Notes under the pieces: model-generated
Database searches by the model: none
The model's input: the letters and a program-made list of their open reading frames with translations, nothing else
Told to the model about the DNA's origin: nothing
Position numbers and translations under genes: made by a program
Assembly: GCA_947589305.1 (NCBI GenBank)
Contig: CANQAP010000003.1
Span: forward strand, 124,001 to 188,000
Length of the DNA stretch: 64,000 bases
Direction of reading: 5' to 3'
Source of the DNA: an uncultured Lachnospiraceae bacterium
GTDB lineage: Bacteria; Bacillota; Clostridia; Lachnospirales; Lachnospiraceae
Shown here: positions 51,920 to 60,831 of the stretch, in pieces
Position numbering within the stretch: position 1 is the first letter of the stretch
How the letters are laid out: each line of letters starts with the position of its first letter

Positions 51920-52983
51920 TTGCCGTCTCCTGTTATGGATTGCTCATATGTCAGATAATTCTCATGGTTGATCACACGGGTCCCCGTGTCTACAAATTTA
52001 TATTCCGGCGCGTGTCCGTTCAGGATCTCAACCGCTTCCATCAAGCCGTCATATCCCATATAATATTGGCTCTGTACCACTACGGATGCCTGCCAGTCTT
52101 CCGATTCCACCAACCGCGCCGTTTCATCCGCATAATCAAATCCGACCAATATCACATCCTGACGTCCCGTCTGTGTCAGTCCATTCACAAATCCGACCGT
52201 GGAGCTGTTATTACAACCGAATACCCCTTTGACATCCGGATATGATTCCAAAAAATCCATGCAATTTTGCTGAGCGATGCTGCTGTCGCCGTCATTTTTC
52301 TTGACTTCATCCAATACGATCCACTTCTTTGGCGCATTCGCCGACCAGTATTGATTAAAACCGGCAAGTCGGTCAATAACGGTCTGTGAGGATGCGGACG
52401 TGATCTGTATGGCTATGCTGACCGATGCGTCCTCCGATATGCCGTTTTCTCTCAAAAGCCGGATCATTTCCTCCGCCGCCAATTCTCCCGCCTGCAGATT
52501 ATCTGTCATGTAGCAGGTATCGAAACTGTCCGTGTCATTTAATATGGTATCAACCAAAATAACCGGTACTCCCTGACTGTGCAGGCTGCTGACCGTTTCC
52601 GACAGGGCGGACGAATTACCGGGAGCAAGTATGACTGCATCCGCTCCTGCCTGTTCCGCCTCTTCCAAAAGGAATTTCTGTGATTCCCAATCGCTTTCAC
52701 CCGCCGCCGCTCCTACATAAACATTACATCCCGCTTCCGTGCCGGCATCCCGGATACCCGCTACAATATCCTGCCAATACTGGCTGGTCAGCACTTTTAA
52801 AACCACATAGATATCCGGCTGTCCGTCTTTGATCTCCGTTACTGCTTCATATTCATAATATGCCGGTGCAGCGGATTGTTCCGGTGTCTTGTTCCCGCAA
52901 CCGGACACTACAGACTGGATACATAGTAAGAAAGCAACACATAGATATTTTCTTTTTTTCCTCTTGATAGACCCAACGTTCAT
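51916..52983 (-). CDS. Sugar-type solute-binding lipoprotein (Peripla_BP_4)
   Basis: The 355-residue protein has a lipoprotein signal (FLLCIQSVVSGC) and a two-lobe ribose/galactose-type binding fold: YVVLKVLTSQYWQDIVAGIR, AGADAVILAPGNSSALSE, PVILVDTILNDTDS, TDNLQAGELAAEEM, FGCNNSSTVGFVNG and VGFDYADETARL. It probably binds a sugar or similar ligand outside the cell. No ABC permease or ATPase is near. It is instead coupled to a dCache-GGDEF gene, so it is more likely a signalling than a transport protein. The ATG at 52983 is supported because the promoter start point lies downstream of the longer frame start. Confidence 0.92.
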   Translation of the reverse strand: MNVGSIKRKKRKYLCVAFLLCIQSVVSGCGNKTPEQSAAPAYYEYEAVTEIKDGQPDIYVVLKVLTSQYWQDIVAGIRDAGTEAGCNVYVGAAAGESDWESQKFLLEEAEQAGADAVILAPGNSSALSETVSSLHSQGVPVILVDTILNDTDSFDTCYMTDNLQAGELAAEEMIRLLRENGISEDASVSIAIQITSASSQTVIDRLAGFNQYWSANAPKKWIVLDEVKKNDGDSSIAQQNCMDFLESYPDVKGVFGCNNSSTVGFVNGLTQTGRQDVILVGFDYADETARLVESEDWQASVVVQSQYYMGYDGLMEAVEILNGHAPEYKFVDTGTRVINHENYLTYEQSITGDGK

Positions 52984-53015
52984 GATCCTGACTTCCAAAT
53001 TGTAAAATTTTTCTA

Positions 53016-53044
53016 AATATAACACAATGATAATTATTTTTCAA
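53016..53044 (-). promoter_or_regulatory. Promoter of the binding protein-GGDEF operon
   Basis: On the minus strand TTGAAA and TATATT are separated by 17 bases. The predicted start, about 53009, lies inside the longer open frame and so sets the gene start at 52983. Confidence 0.65.
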
Positions 53045-53076
53045 CTGATATCTGTTCCTGCCCATATCTTCTGCCG

Positions 53077-53538
53077 TTACTTATTTTTCATACGCAATCC
53101 GCGAAAAAACGAAGACAATAATTCCGAACATTCTTCCTGCCGGATTCCCTTCACGACTTCCACCTGATGATTAAACGCCTGTACCTGCAGCAGATTCAGA
53201 ACCGAACCCGCGCATCCTGCTTTCGGATTCATGCAGCCAATGACGACTTTCGGGATCCGCGCCTGTACGATCGCCCCCGCACACATCTGGCAAGGCTCCA
53301 GTGTCACATACAGCGTGCATCCTTCCAGCCGCCAGTCACCCAGCGCTTTAGACGCCTTTGCGATCGCATCTAATTCCGCATGTGCCAAAGTCGTTTTTTT
53401 CAGATTTCGTTTGTTGTATCCTCTTGCAATGATATGGTCTTGATACACGATGACGCAGCCGATCGGAACATCTTCATGAACCAATGCCTTTTTTGCCTGC
53501 GCGATCGCATATCCCATATATCGTTCTTCTTGTGTCAT
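53077..53538 (-). CDS. tadA: tRNA-specific adenosine deaminase
   Basis: TadA converts adenosine 34 to inosine in the anticodon of tRNA-Arg(ACG). The 153-residue protein has the zinc deaminase motifs THAELDAI-type (LAHAELDAI, His ligand and catalytic Glu) and TLEPCQMCAGAI with both Cys ligands. Length is normal. The start at 53538 has AAAGGG at wide spacing. Confidence 0.95.
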   Translation of the reverse strand: MTQEERYMGYAIAQAKKALVHEDVPIGCVIVYQDHIIARGYNKRNLKKTTLAHAELDAIAKASKALGDWRLEGCTLYVTLEPCQMCAGAIVQARIPKVVIGCMNPKAGCAGSVLNLLQVQAFNHQVEVVKGIRQEECSELLSSFFRGLRMKNK

Positions 53539-53675
53539 ACTTATTGCATACCCTTTCTGATTGGTGTACTATGAATGTGATCATGCGATATTCATTCTTA
53601 TAATAGTAGAACCATTATATCATAAGTTTTATGCCGATAACATATATTACTGTAAGATATGGGGAGGGACAACGA

Positions 53676-54230
53676 ATGCAGCCGGTCTGTGAAACTGCAA
53701 GATTAAGACTACAGTGCCTGAACAGCTCTTCTGCTTTAGCCGTTCGAGATTTTTATTTAGAAAATCAATCTTATTTTGATATATATGAATTAACTCGTCC
53801 CAGTTCGTTTTATACGCTCGCCTTCCAAACCTCGGCTTTGGATTGGGAATGGAAGGAAATGAAAGAAAACCGCAGTCTGCGGTATTATCTGTTTTTAAAA
53901 GACGATCCCCGCACGATCATCGGTTCGATCAATTTTTCCGATATCCGGTTCGGCTGTCTGCAAAAGGCCTCTCTCGGCTACAAGATCGACCACCGCTATC
54001 AACGGCAAGGATATGCTTATGAAGCCTGCGTCAAGTGCCTTGATATCATGTTCCGGGATTACGGGCTGCACCGGATCGAAGCACATATCGCGCCGTCCAA
54101 CTATCCTTCCATTCAATTAATCCAAAAGCTCGGGTTCCTTTATGAGGGTTTGGAACGTGAATCCGCAAATATCAACCGACAGTGGCAGGATTTACATCGC
54201 TTTGCCAAATTGAATCCTCAACATAGCTAG
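53676..54230 (+). CDS. GNAT acetyltransferase (RimJ/RimL type)
   Basis: The 184-residue protein is an N-acetyltransferase. It begins with VCETARLRLQCLN, has a typical FSDIRFGCLQKASLGYKID strand, the acetyl-CoA loop HRYQRQGYAYEA, and the final IAPSNYPSIQLIQKLGFLYEG. RimJ/RimL members acetylate ribosomal protein N-termini or small molecules; the target here is unknown. GGGAGGG precedes the ATG at 53676. It is the only plus-strand gene between 44.1 and 57.5 kb. Confidence 0.92.
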   Translation: MQPVCETARLRLQCLNSSSALAVRDFYLENQSYFDIYELTRPSSFYTLAFQTSALDWEWKEMKENRSLRYYLFLKDDPRTIIGSINFSDIRFGCLQKASLGYKIDHRYQRQGYAYEACVKCLDIMFRDYGLHRIEAHIAPSNYPSIQLIQKLGFLYEGLERESANINRQWQDLHRFAKLNPQHS

Positions 54231-54231
54231 T

Positions 54232-55581
54232 TTATGTTAATTCCACGATCCAATATCCAAAATTACCGGTTTTGATATTGGTATGCTTGACCGGTACAAA
54301 CATCTCGAATCCAAAAATCTTGGCTATATATTGTTCTTTGTTATCAAACACCCCCGGTACCCCTAACACCGCTTTTACCGCTCCGTCTTGGAACCGCAAC
54401 TTTCCGAGCATGAGGTATTTATAATTATAATAGCCGTGCGTCAGAAAACTATTGACTCCCAATCTCCAGTTTTCCATTTCCAACAGCCCGATATCATTCG
54501 GCTGTATCCGAACACAATCAAAGATTTCATGATTATCGAAGTCTGGCAGTTTCGGTCGGCTACGCATCAGGCGAAGGGTTAAATCCGAAATACTCTTACG
54601 GGATTTCGGCTTTGTCGTTTTTTCTGATGACTGTAACTGTTCGACTGCCTGCTCTAAAACAGTGGTCTCCGGAGGTTCCGGCGCAGCGCCTTCCTGCCGT
54701 GCCTCATGCGCTTCGAGTACGGCGGTTTCCATCGGTTCTTCCAACGACCTCTGTTCGATGGTTTCTGACGACGCCTCCTGCCCGTCCGGTACGACCGTTG
54801 GCACCGGTTCTTCTTGCGTTTCCCCGGCAGCCGTATCCGCCAAGGTCTCCGTCGTTTCCGGTTCAGAGGTGTCCGTCACGGTTTCTGCCGCTTCCGGTTC
54901 AGAGACGTCCGCCAAGGTCTCTGCCGCTTCCAGTTCAGAGGCGTCTGCCAAGGTCTCTGCCGTTTCCGGCTCAGAGGTGTCCGTCACGGTCTCTGGGGAG
55001 TTCCGCAAAGTGACTTCTTCCGACGGTTTTGGCGTTTCCGGAGATTCTGACGACACCTGAATGCCGCCCGGTCCGGACTGTGCGGTCTGCTTCTGTGGCA
55101 ATTCCGCAATATGCCTTGCCAATCCGTCACTTTCTTTTATAAAAACCGGCTCCGCCGCCAGTTCCGTTTTCCTTGTATCCTGCCAATCCTGATACGTCAA
55201 AAACCGATCGGTTCGTACCGGGATCTCTTTCCAAGGGCTGATATACATATGCGCTTTATCATAAATGACAATCACTCCGTCAAAATCTTCTATCCGATGA
55301 TTGGTGTTCCATACATTGTCACAAGTTGTCTGTTTCCGCAGTTCCCCGCAGTTTTTGCGGATCGTCAGTTCATCCAGATAATAACCGATCGGTATATGCT
55401 CTTGATTTTCCTTATACAGATAAACTTTATAACGACCATCCTCTATGCTCTGCCGATCCTGTAAGCTTAACGTCAAACGGCAGATACCCTCTCGTTGCTC
55501 ACAACGGATATATCCTACATTGACACCTTTTTCACCGGAAACATACGCATATAGATATGAAATAAACCTCTTATATTCCAA
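54232..55581 (-). CDS. DUF6128-like protein with a repetitive acidic centre
   Basis: The protein of about 449 residues has a folded N-terminal domain (EYKRFISYLYAYVSGEKG, HIPIGYYLDELTIRKNCGEL and a strand IVIYDKAHMYISPW) and a folded C-terminal domain (FDCVRIQPNDIGLLEMENW, LTHGYYNYKYLMLGKL, KYGYWIVEL-like end). Between them lies a Glu/Thr-rich linker with 12-residue repeats. This matches Lachnospiraceae DUF6128-type proteins of unknown function. The TTG at 55581 is preferred: AAAGGAAGAGGG precedes it, and the family begins with YKRFISY. The ATG at 55611 has no good site. Its stop lies 2 bases from the GNAT stop. Confidence 0.8.
   Translation of the reverse strand: MEYKRFISYLYAYVSGEKGVNVGYIRCEQREGICRLTLSLQDRQSIEDGRYKVYLYKENQEHIPIGYYLDELTIRKNCGELRKQTTCDNVWNTNHRIEDFDGVIVIYDKAHMYISPWKEIPVRTDRFLTYQDWQDTRKTELAAEPVFIKESDGLARHIAELPQKQTAQSGPGGIQVSSESPETPKPSEEVTLRNSPETVTDTSEPETAETLADASELEAAETLADVSEPEAAETVTDTSEPETTETLADTAAGETQEEPVPTVVPDGQEASSETIEQRSLEEPMETAVLEAHEARQEGAAPEPPETTVLEQAVEQLQSSEKTTKPKSRKSISDLTLRLMRSRPKLPDFDNHEIFDCVRIQPNDIGLLEMENWRLGVNSFLTHGYYNYKYLMLGKLRFQDGAVKAVLGVPGVFDNKEQYIAKIFGFEMFVPVKHTNIKTGNFGYWIVELT
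54836..54995. repeat. 36-base tandem repeats inside the DUF6128-like gene
   Basis: About 4.4 copies of a 36-base unit encode the 12-residue unit xSEPExAETxxD. Units run from 54836, 54872, 54908 and 54944, with a partial copy from 54980. Copies differ at a few bases, and the number may vary between strains. Confidence 0.85.
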
Positions 55582-55654
55582 CTTGTCCCTCTTCCTTTCA
55601 TATGTATTCATGTTACTTCATTCTATGAAAGAAAGGGCTAAAATATACCGGTTT

Positions 55655-56563
55655 TTATTCGACACTTTCCTCTGGGCGATCGCGGCTTTCATCACTTTCC
55701 AGCGCATCGCTCAATCTTGCAAAATCTTCCAAGTTGAATGCTTCCCCACGCACCGATTCGGAAATTCCAAGCCGTTTTAACGCCTGAGCCACATCCGCTT
55801 TGGTATAAGGCAGTTCCGCCGCGTTTCCAATGCCATTAACCAGTGTCTTTCTTCTCTGATTAAATGACGCCCGAATGATCTGAAACATCAGCGTTTCATT
55901 GCGTACCTGAACCGGCGGCTCCGAATATCGTGTCAGCCGTATCACGGCGGACGCTACACTTGGTCTCGGGATAAAACAATTTGGCGGAACATTTGCAACC
56001 AGATACGGCTTGGCATAATACTGAACCGCCAAGGATAAGGCACCGTAATCCTTTGTACCGGGTCCGACCTGCATACGCTGCGCCACTTCCTTCTGCACCA
56101 TGACCGTAATACTGTCTAACGGGATTTTTCGTTCAAACAATTCCATAATGATCGGCGTTGTGATATAGTATGGCAGATTTGCCACGACTTTGATCGGATT
56201 TCCCTGATGATACTTGTCAACCATTGCCTGTAGATCCATCTTTAAAATATCCGCATGGATAATTTCGACATTATCATATGCGCTTAAGGTTTCTTTTAGG
56301 ATCGGTATTAATTGTTCGTCGATTTCTACCGCAAGCACTTTTTTTGCGCATTCCGCCAACGACTGGGTTAAGGTTCCGATTCCGGGACCGACTTCCAACA
56401 CACAGTCCTCTTTTGTGATCTCTGCGGCATCTATGATCTTTTCTAACACATGGCGATCGATCAAAAAATTTTGTCCGAATTTTTTCTGAAAATCGAACCC
56501 GTGCTTTTTTATGGTTGCGATCGTCACTTGTGGATTGATCAGCTTTTCCATGTCTTCATCCAT
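55655..56563 (-). CDS. rsmA: 16S rRNA dimethyladenosine transferase
   Basis: RsmA (KsgA) dimethylates two adenosines near the 3' end of 16S rRNA during ribosome assembly. The 302-residue protein has KKFGQNFLID at the N-terminus, SAM motif LEVGPGIGTLTQSL, the catalytic NLPYYITTPI, and a C-terminal part with SFNQRRKTLVNGI. The start may be 56563 or the ATG at 56551. It follows tatD by 21 bases, a common pairing in Firmicutes. Confidence 0.96.
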   Translation of the reverse strand: MDEDMEKLINPQVTIATIKKHGFDFQKKFGQNFLIDRHVLEKIIDAAEITKEDCVLEVGPGIGTLTQSLAECAKKVLAVEIDEQLIPILKETLSAYDNVEIIHADILKMDLQAMVDKYHQGNPIKVVANLPYYITTPIIMELFERKIPLDSITVMVQKEVAQRMQVGPGTKDYGALSLAVQYYAKPYLVANVPPNCFIPRPSVASAVIRLTRYSEPPVQVRNETLMFQIIRASFNQRRKTLVNGIGNAAELPYTKADVAQALKRLGISESVRGEAFNLEDFARLSDALESDESRDRPEESVE

Positions 56564-56584
56564 CCTTCTCCTGTCTGTATGATC

Positions 56585-57364
56585 CTATTGTGTCAGTGTT
56601 TGGATACGATATAGCCGCAGGGCATTTTGAAAAGTGATCTCTTCAATCTCCCGGGGAGTTTTTTCTTTGATCTGTGCCAGTACTTCTACCACATACGGTA
56701 AATTCAGGGAAGAATTTCGCTCGCCCCGATGCGGCGTCGGCGCGAGATATGGGCAGTCGGTCTCCAAGACAATTTTTTCAAGCGGTATATAAGAAACCGC
56801 CTCTTTTAACTTTTTTGCGTTTGAAAACGTTAAGACACCACCGATGCCAAAATAATAATCCATATTTAAAAACTCGCGGGCAAATTCTTTCGTATAGGAA
56901 TAACAATGCACCACACCGCCGATTTCTTCCGCATGGTTTGCTTTCATAATATCCGCCGTATCCTGCGCCGCATCCCTGCTATGCACTATGATTGGCAGCC
57001 CTACTTCCCGCGCCAGATCCATCTGCGCTTCAAACCACCGGATCTGAACGGCTTTCGGAGGTTCCGGATAATGATAATCCAAACCGATCTCTCCGATCGC
57101 CACGATTTTTTCCCATGCGGACCATTGCCGTAATTGGCAAAGATCTGCCTCCTGCATGCCGCCTGTTTCATTTGGATGCACGCCCACCGCTCCATAGATA
57201 AAATCATAGGTTTTCGTCAGTTCTACCGTGTGGGCAGATGTTTCCATACTGGCTCCGATATTTACGATCCCGGCAATACCATGCTCCTGCATACTGCTTA
57301 AGAGCATATCTCTATCTTCATCAAATGCTTCGTCATCATAGTGCGCATGCGTATCGAAAATCAT
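56585..57364 (-). CDS. tatD: TatD-family metal-dependent hydrolase
   Basis: The 259-residue TIM-barrel protein is a putative DNase of the TatD family. The metal ligands are visible: DTHAHYDD (HxH), IGEIGLDYHY with Glu, VHSRDA, VVHCYSYT, and ETDCPYLAP with the last Asp. The family has 3'-5' exonuclease or D-Tyr-tRNA-like activities in other species; the role here is unproven. AAGGAG precedes the ATG. It heads the tatD-rsmA operon. Confidence 0.95.
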   Translation of the reverse strand: MIFDTHAHYDDEAFDEDRDMLLSSMQEHGIAGIVNIGASMETSAHTVELTKTYDFIYGAVGVHPNETGGMQEADLCQLRQWSAWEKIVAIGEIGLDYHYPEPPKAVQIRWFEAQMDLAREVGLPIIVHSRDAAQDTADIMKANHAEEIGGVVHCYSYTKEFAREFLNMDYYFGIGGVLTFSNAKKLKEAVSYIPLEKIVLETDCPYLAPTPHRGERNSSLNLPYVVEVLAQIKEKTPREIEEITFQNALRLYRIQTLTQ

Positions 57365-57512
57365 TGCATATCTCCTTTTTCATCTTTATCTTTCCTTATG
57401 CTAATTCATGAACCGAGCAAATGCAAGTAAAAACTTCATAATATTCTTATCGCCAAACAAATTGATATGTGGTATACTATCGTTACTTATGAAAACGATA
57501 GGAGGCATACAC

Positions 57513-58343
57513 ATGAAATCAAAGGGAAAAACTTATTTATTGATATTGATACTTCCGTTACTCCTTGTCTCACTGACCGGCTGTTCCTTATTTGGCAATG
57601 GCAAGAAGGCATATGCAAATTATGTACAATGCCTGTTAGATGTAAATTATAAAGCTGAATTTACCGATTATATGAAGATCACGGGGGCGACACAGGAAGA
57701 AGCGCAAAAGGTTTATGACGACGGTTTGAACTATCTGGCAGACTCTCTGATGACCGCATACGGTATTACCGATGTAGAAGGTTCCGACATCAAAGAACAG
57801 TTCACGGAATTAGCGAAAAACATTTACAGCCATGCCAGCTACGAGATTACGGACGTAACGAAAACAGACGGGATCTATCAGGTGACCGTTACGATTTATC
57901 CGATCGATATCCTTCTGATTTCTTATGATGATGTGGTCGCTTATATTGAGGATACCAATGAACGCGTACTTGCCGGGGATTACAACGACTATGAATTAGA
58001 TGAATATGAGATCGAATATGCCCAAGGGATCATTGATATCCTGAATGATGCCCTGCCGAACGTAGGGAATGGGGAAGGCGTGCCGGTAACGGTTACCATC
58101 TTAGACAATGATGAATATTATTATATCAGCGATGCGGATTTTGTCACATTGGACAAAACCATTCTGACCACCACGATCGTGTCCGACAATCCTTCGACTG
58201 CATCCGATGCTGCCGATTCTACTGTTGATTCTACTGTCGATGCGACCGATTCGTCAGACACTTCCGCGGAACCTGCTTCCGAAGAAACCGATACTACCGT
58301 TGAACCTGATTCCTCTGATTCTTCTGAAGCAACCGCTCAATAG
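57513..58343 (+). CDS. Unknown lipoprotein with a Ser/Thr/Asp-rich tail
   Basis: The 276-residue protein has a lipoprotein signal with SLTGC (Cys23). The folded part is about 200 residues, helical at first (AYANYVQCLLDVNYKAEFTDY, ATQEEAQKVYDDGLNYLADS) and then strand-rich (YQVTVTIYPIDILLISYDDV, VPVTVTILDNDEYYYI). The last 60 residues are a repetitive acidic Ser/Thr tail. It resembles DUF5105-like lipoproteins of Clostridia, but this is not firm. AGGAGG precedes the ATG. The 3' end overlaps the PEGA gene on the other strand by 7 bases. Confidence 0.8.
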   Translation: MKSKGKTYLLILILPLLLVSLTGCSLFGNGKKAYANYVQCLLDVNYKAEFTDYMKITGATQEEAQKVYDDGLNYLADSLMTAYGITDVEGSDIKEQFTELAKNIYSHASYEITDVTKTDGIYQVTVTIYPIDILLISYDDVVAYIEDTNERVLAGDYNDYELDEYEIEYAQGIIDILNDALPNVGNGEGVPVTVTILDNDEYYYISDADFVTLDKTILTTTIVSDNPSTASDAADSTVDSTVDATDSSDTSAEPASEETDTTVEPDSSDSSEATAQ

Positions 58344-59716
58344 CTATCCTCCCATATCAGGGATTCAAATGTCGGTAAATCCGAAAAAGAATGCGTTTCA
58401 TCTTTTCCGTCATCCTGACATTGGATCGTATAGCTTTTCACCAGACAACCTGTCATTGTCAACGTAATGACATGACTGCCTACCGTCTTATCAAATGTAC
58501 AAGGGATTGTTCCTTGATATACGCCATCCACATAACAAGAAGCACCGACCGGTTTTTGAATGGTAACGGTGTTTTTTGTTGTCTCCGCTTCCGTAGAAGT
58601 CACCGGTGTATCGTCGTCCGTACCGTGTTCCGTCGCATCGGCATCTTCTTCCGTTGTCCCTGTATTTGTATGTTGTTCCGTAGTGCCTGCTGCCGGCGGA
58701 GGCGTCGATGTCGTTCCCGTACTGCCGGAATCTTCTTCCGTGGATACCAATTCGATCGTCATGATCTTATATGCCGCATCCACCATAATATATCCTTCAA
58801 CCGTGCGGTATCCCAAGGCGGACACCTGAATCTGGTGCCGACCGTAGACCAGTTCGATCGTCTGACTGGTATCGATCGTTTCTCCATCAATGACTACACG
58901 CGCGTCTAACGGCGTCAGATCAAAAAACAGACTTCCGACCGGATCCGGTGCGATCTGCAATTCCTTTAAACTAACCGTACATTCTTCATCTCTTGTAACC
59001 ACGACATTTTTATAACCGCTGTGTTCGCCTTTGGTGATCTTTAACTTATAATTGCCCTCCCGCACGGTCAGCAGCATATCTTCTGTGACCGGTACGATCA
59101 CATCATATCCGATCTCGATCATACCGCCAATGTATGTATCGTAATCTTCCAACTTGACATATCCATGTCCCAAATCAACCGTGAGCGAGCAGAGTTTCCC
59201 TCCATATCCCCTTGCAGTCAACTGATCTTCTTTGCAAACCTCATTCATCCCGATCAACGTTCCTTCGGATACGATGATCAGATCACTCGTATACTTATAA
59301 TACTGGTTTAGGATCTCCGCCTGCTGGTTGGCGCGGTCAAACTCAAAGCCGGAGATTTCACGCACTTCCCACGCATCCGGATTGACAGCGATCTTTAGCA
59401 GTTTATGATTGTCCGTATTATATACGATATCCACAATCTGTCCGACCGCCAGCATCGTGCCGGACATGATATCATCATATTTATTACGGACATCTACCCC
59501 GTTGTTATAGAGCAGGTCATATTGTTGACCGTCCTCGATATCAACAAAGCTCATTGTTCCGGCTTCCAAATCCAGACTTTTGATCACTACCGTCTGCTCC
59601 TGTGCATTCGCATACGGATCATATGTTTCTGTTGTCGGTTCCGAATTCTGCTGTCCGCAGGCAGTCAGCCCTAAGAAAAGCAGAAAAAAAATAAACCATA
59701 TTTTCTTATGTTTCAT
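58337..59716 (-). CDS. PEGA-domain lipoprotein
   Basis: The 459-residue protein has a lipoprotein signal (FLGLTAC, Cys20). A long region without known domains follows (about 35-240), then one PEGA module (VGSLFFDLTPLDARVVIDGE, YGRHQIQVSALGYRT). A Thr/Ser/Glu-rich linker comes next (about 330-385), then a second PEGA module (QKPVGASCYVDGVYQGTIP and HVITLTMTGCLVKSY). PEGA modules are surface-exposed beta folds. It may act at the cell wall; the exact role is unknown. AGGAG precedes the ATG. It follows the cotS-like gene by 61 bases. Confidence 0.88.
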   Translation of the reverse strand: MKHKKIWFIFFLLFLGLTACGQQNSEPTTETYDPYANAQEQTVVIKSLDLEAGTMSFVDIEDGQQYDLLYNNGVDVRNKYDDIMSGTMLAVGQIVDIVYNTDNHKLLKIAVNPDAWEVREISGFEFDRANQQAEILNQYYKYTSDLIIVSEGTLIGMNEVCKEDQLTARGYGGKLCSLTVDLGHGYVKLEDYDTYIGGMIEIGYDVIVPVTEDMLLTVREGNYKLKITKGEHSGYKNVVVTRDEECTVSLKELQIAPDPVGSLFFDLTPLDARVVIDGETIDTSQTIELVYGRHQIQVSALGYRTVEGYIMVDAAYKIMTIELVSTEEDSGSTGTTSTPPPAAGTTEQHTNTGTTEEDADATEHGTDDDTPVTSTEAETTKNTVTIQKPVGASCYVDGVYQGTIPCTFDKTVGSHVITLTMTGCLVKSYTIQCQDDGKDETHSFSDLPTFESLIWEDSY

Positions 59717-59777
59717 GGAATTCTCCTATATATCCTATCATAAGCATTTTGAAGTTTCTTTAGTATAGCATACTCCA

Positions 59778-60773
59778 CTATGTTTGTAAATTCAGCGCAT
59801 AATGCTGCCGGTAAGTTTCCAGCAATTCCCGTTTTAAAGCATCCTGACGGATCACCGTTTTCAGTTTTTCAAACGTCTTTGGCGGTATCCACGCCTTGTT
59901 CATATTATTATATTGATTGGATATTTTCCAAAATTTTTCCGGATACCACAATAAATAATACAAAAATATGTAATCTTCTTCCGACAGACGGATGATCGCA
60001 TCGTATGTCTCGATTAACCGAAAAAGTAAATCCGGCTGATACTCGTTCTTTTCCATTGCTTTTCGCAGGAACGTGTATAAATCCACCAGTTGATTATCCA
60101 CCATGAAGCGTTCAAAATTCACGGTAGCGATCGAATCTTTACATATCAGAATATTATGCTGATGATAAGAGCCGTGGCAGTAATACCAACGATTCCGCAT
60201 AAGGGATTCCTGCGACTGTTCCAAATGGTCCACCACTTCCAAGCCCTGTTGATAAAACATATCAAAGCAGGATACATACAAGTAGTCGAAGTCTGATTTT
60301 GTGGGGATCTGCCCCATATAGTTTCGAACCCGTTTCATTTCTTTATTATGCCGCTGGAAGGTATGCAGCGTTTTGAGTTCTTTTCTTTGTACTTTGGGCT
60401 GCACCTGCTGCAATGCCCTGTGTAAATTCGCTAAATTGGTCACCGCCGCCGTCATGTCACCTTCCAAACGGATATTACATTCTCTTCCGTCAAAATACTC
60501 TTTTAATACGTATGGCGTATGATAACGGTCACAGGTGATCAGTTCTCCGTCACGATTTCTGATATAACGGTCTATCTCATGATATCCTGCCTGATAGAGT
60601 TCTTCTTTTAATTGAGCCTCTTGTTCTAACCGGCTTTCAGAGGTTCCTAATGGCTGTAACACCCGCATACCTTTGTCCGTTCGGAGAATTGTGATTCCAC
60701 GCCCCTTGTACATACTTGCGATGTTCATATCATAGCATTCCCATACTTCAGACAACTTCTCAGACAAAATCAT
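59778..60773 (-). CDS. CotS/CotI-family spore coat kinase-like protein
   Basis: The 331-residue protein has the aminoglycoside-phosphotransferase-like fold of CotS/CotI spore coat proteins: an N-lobe ending in PYVLKEYFDGREC, then a helical C-lobe. The catalytic loop reads CHGSYHQHNIL, so the usual catalytic Asp of HGD is Ser. The magnesium motif DFD reads NFE (TVNFERF). Both changes suggest it is a pseudokinase or uses an altered site. A role in the spore coat is inferred from family. The start at 60773 is the best available; AAAGG lies 11 bases before it. It follows cca by 58 bases. Confidence 0.8.
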   Translation of the reverse strand: MILSEKLSEVWECYDMNIASMYKGRGITILRTDKGMRVLQPLGTSESRLEQEAQLKEELYQAGYHEIDRYIRNRDGELITCDRYHTPYVLKEYFDGRECNIRLEGDMTAAVTNLANLHRALQQVQPKVQRKELKTLHTFQRHNKEMKRVRNYMGQIPTKSDFDYLYVSCFDMFYQQGLEVVDHLEQSQESLMRNRWYYCHGSYHQHNILICKDSIATVNFERFMVDNQLVDLYTFLRKAMEKNEYQPDLLFRLIETYDAIIRLSEEDYIFLYYLLWYPEKFWKISNQYNNMNKAWIPPKTFEKLKTVIRQDALKRELLETYRQHYALNLQT

Positions 60774-60831
60774 CCCCCCATAAGCCTTTCTACGTTCTAT
60801 CTTATGAGGGGATATACCATTTCATTCCTTG

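Noticed and set aside
54836-54995. Possible CRISPR array
   Set aside because: The 36-base units are contiguous without spacers and keep a reading frame.
54662-55060. Plus-strand open frames of about 130 codons with Ser/Val or Arg/Pro repeats
   Set aside because: They are antisense shadows of the tandem repeats in the DUF6128-like gene.
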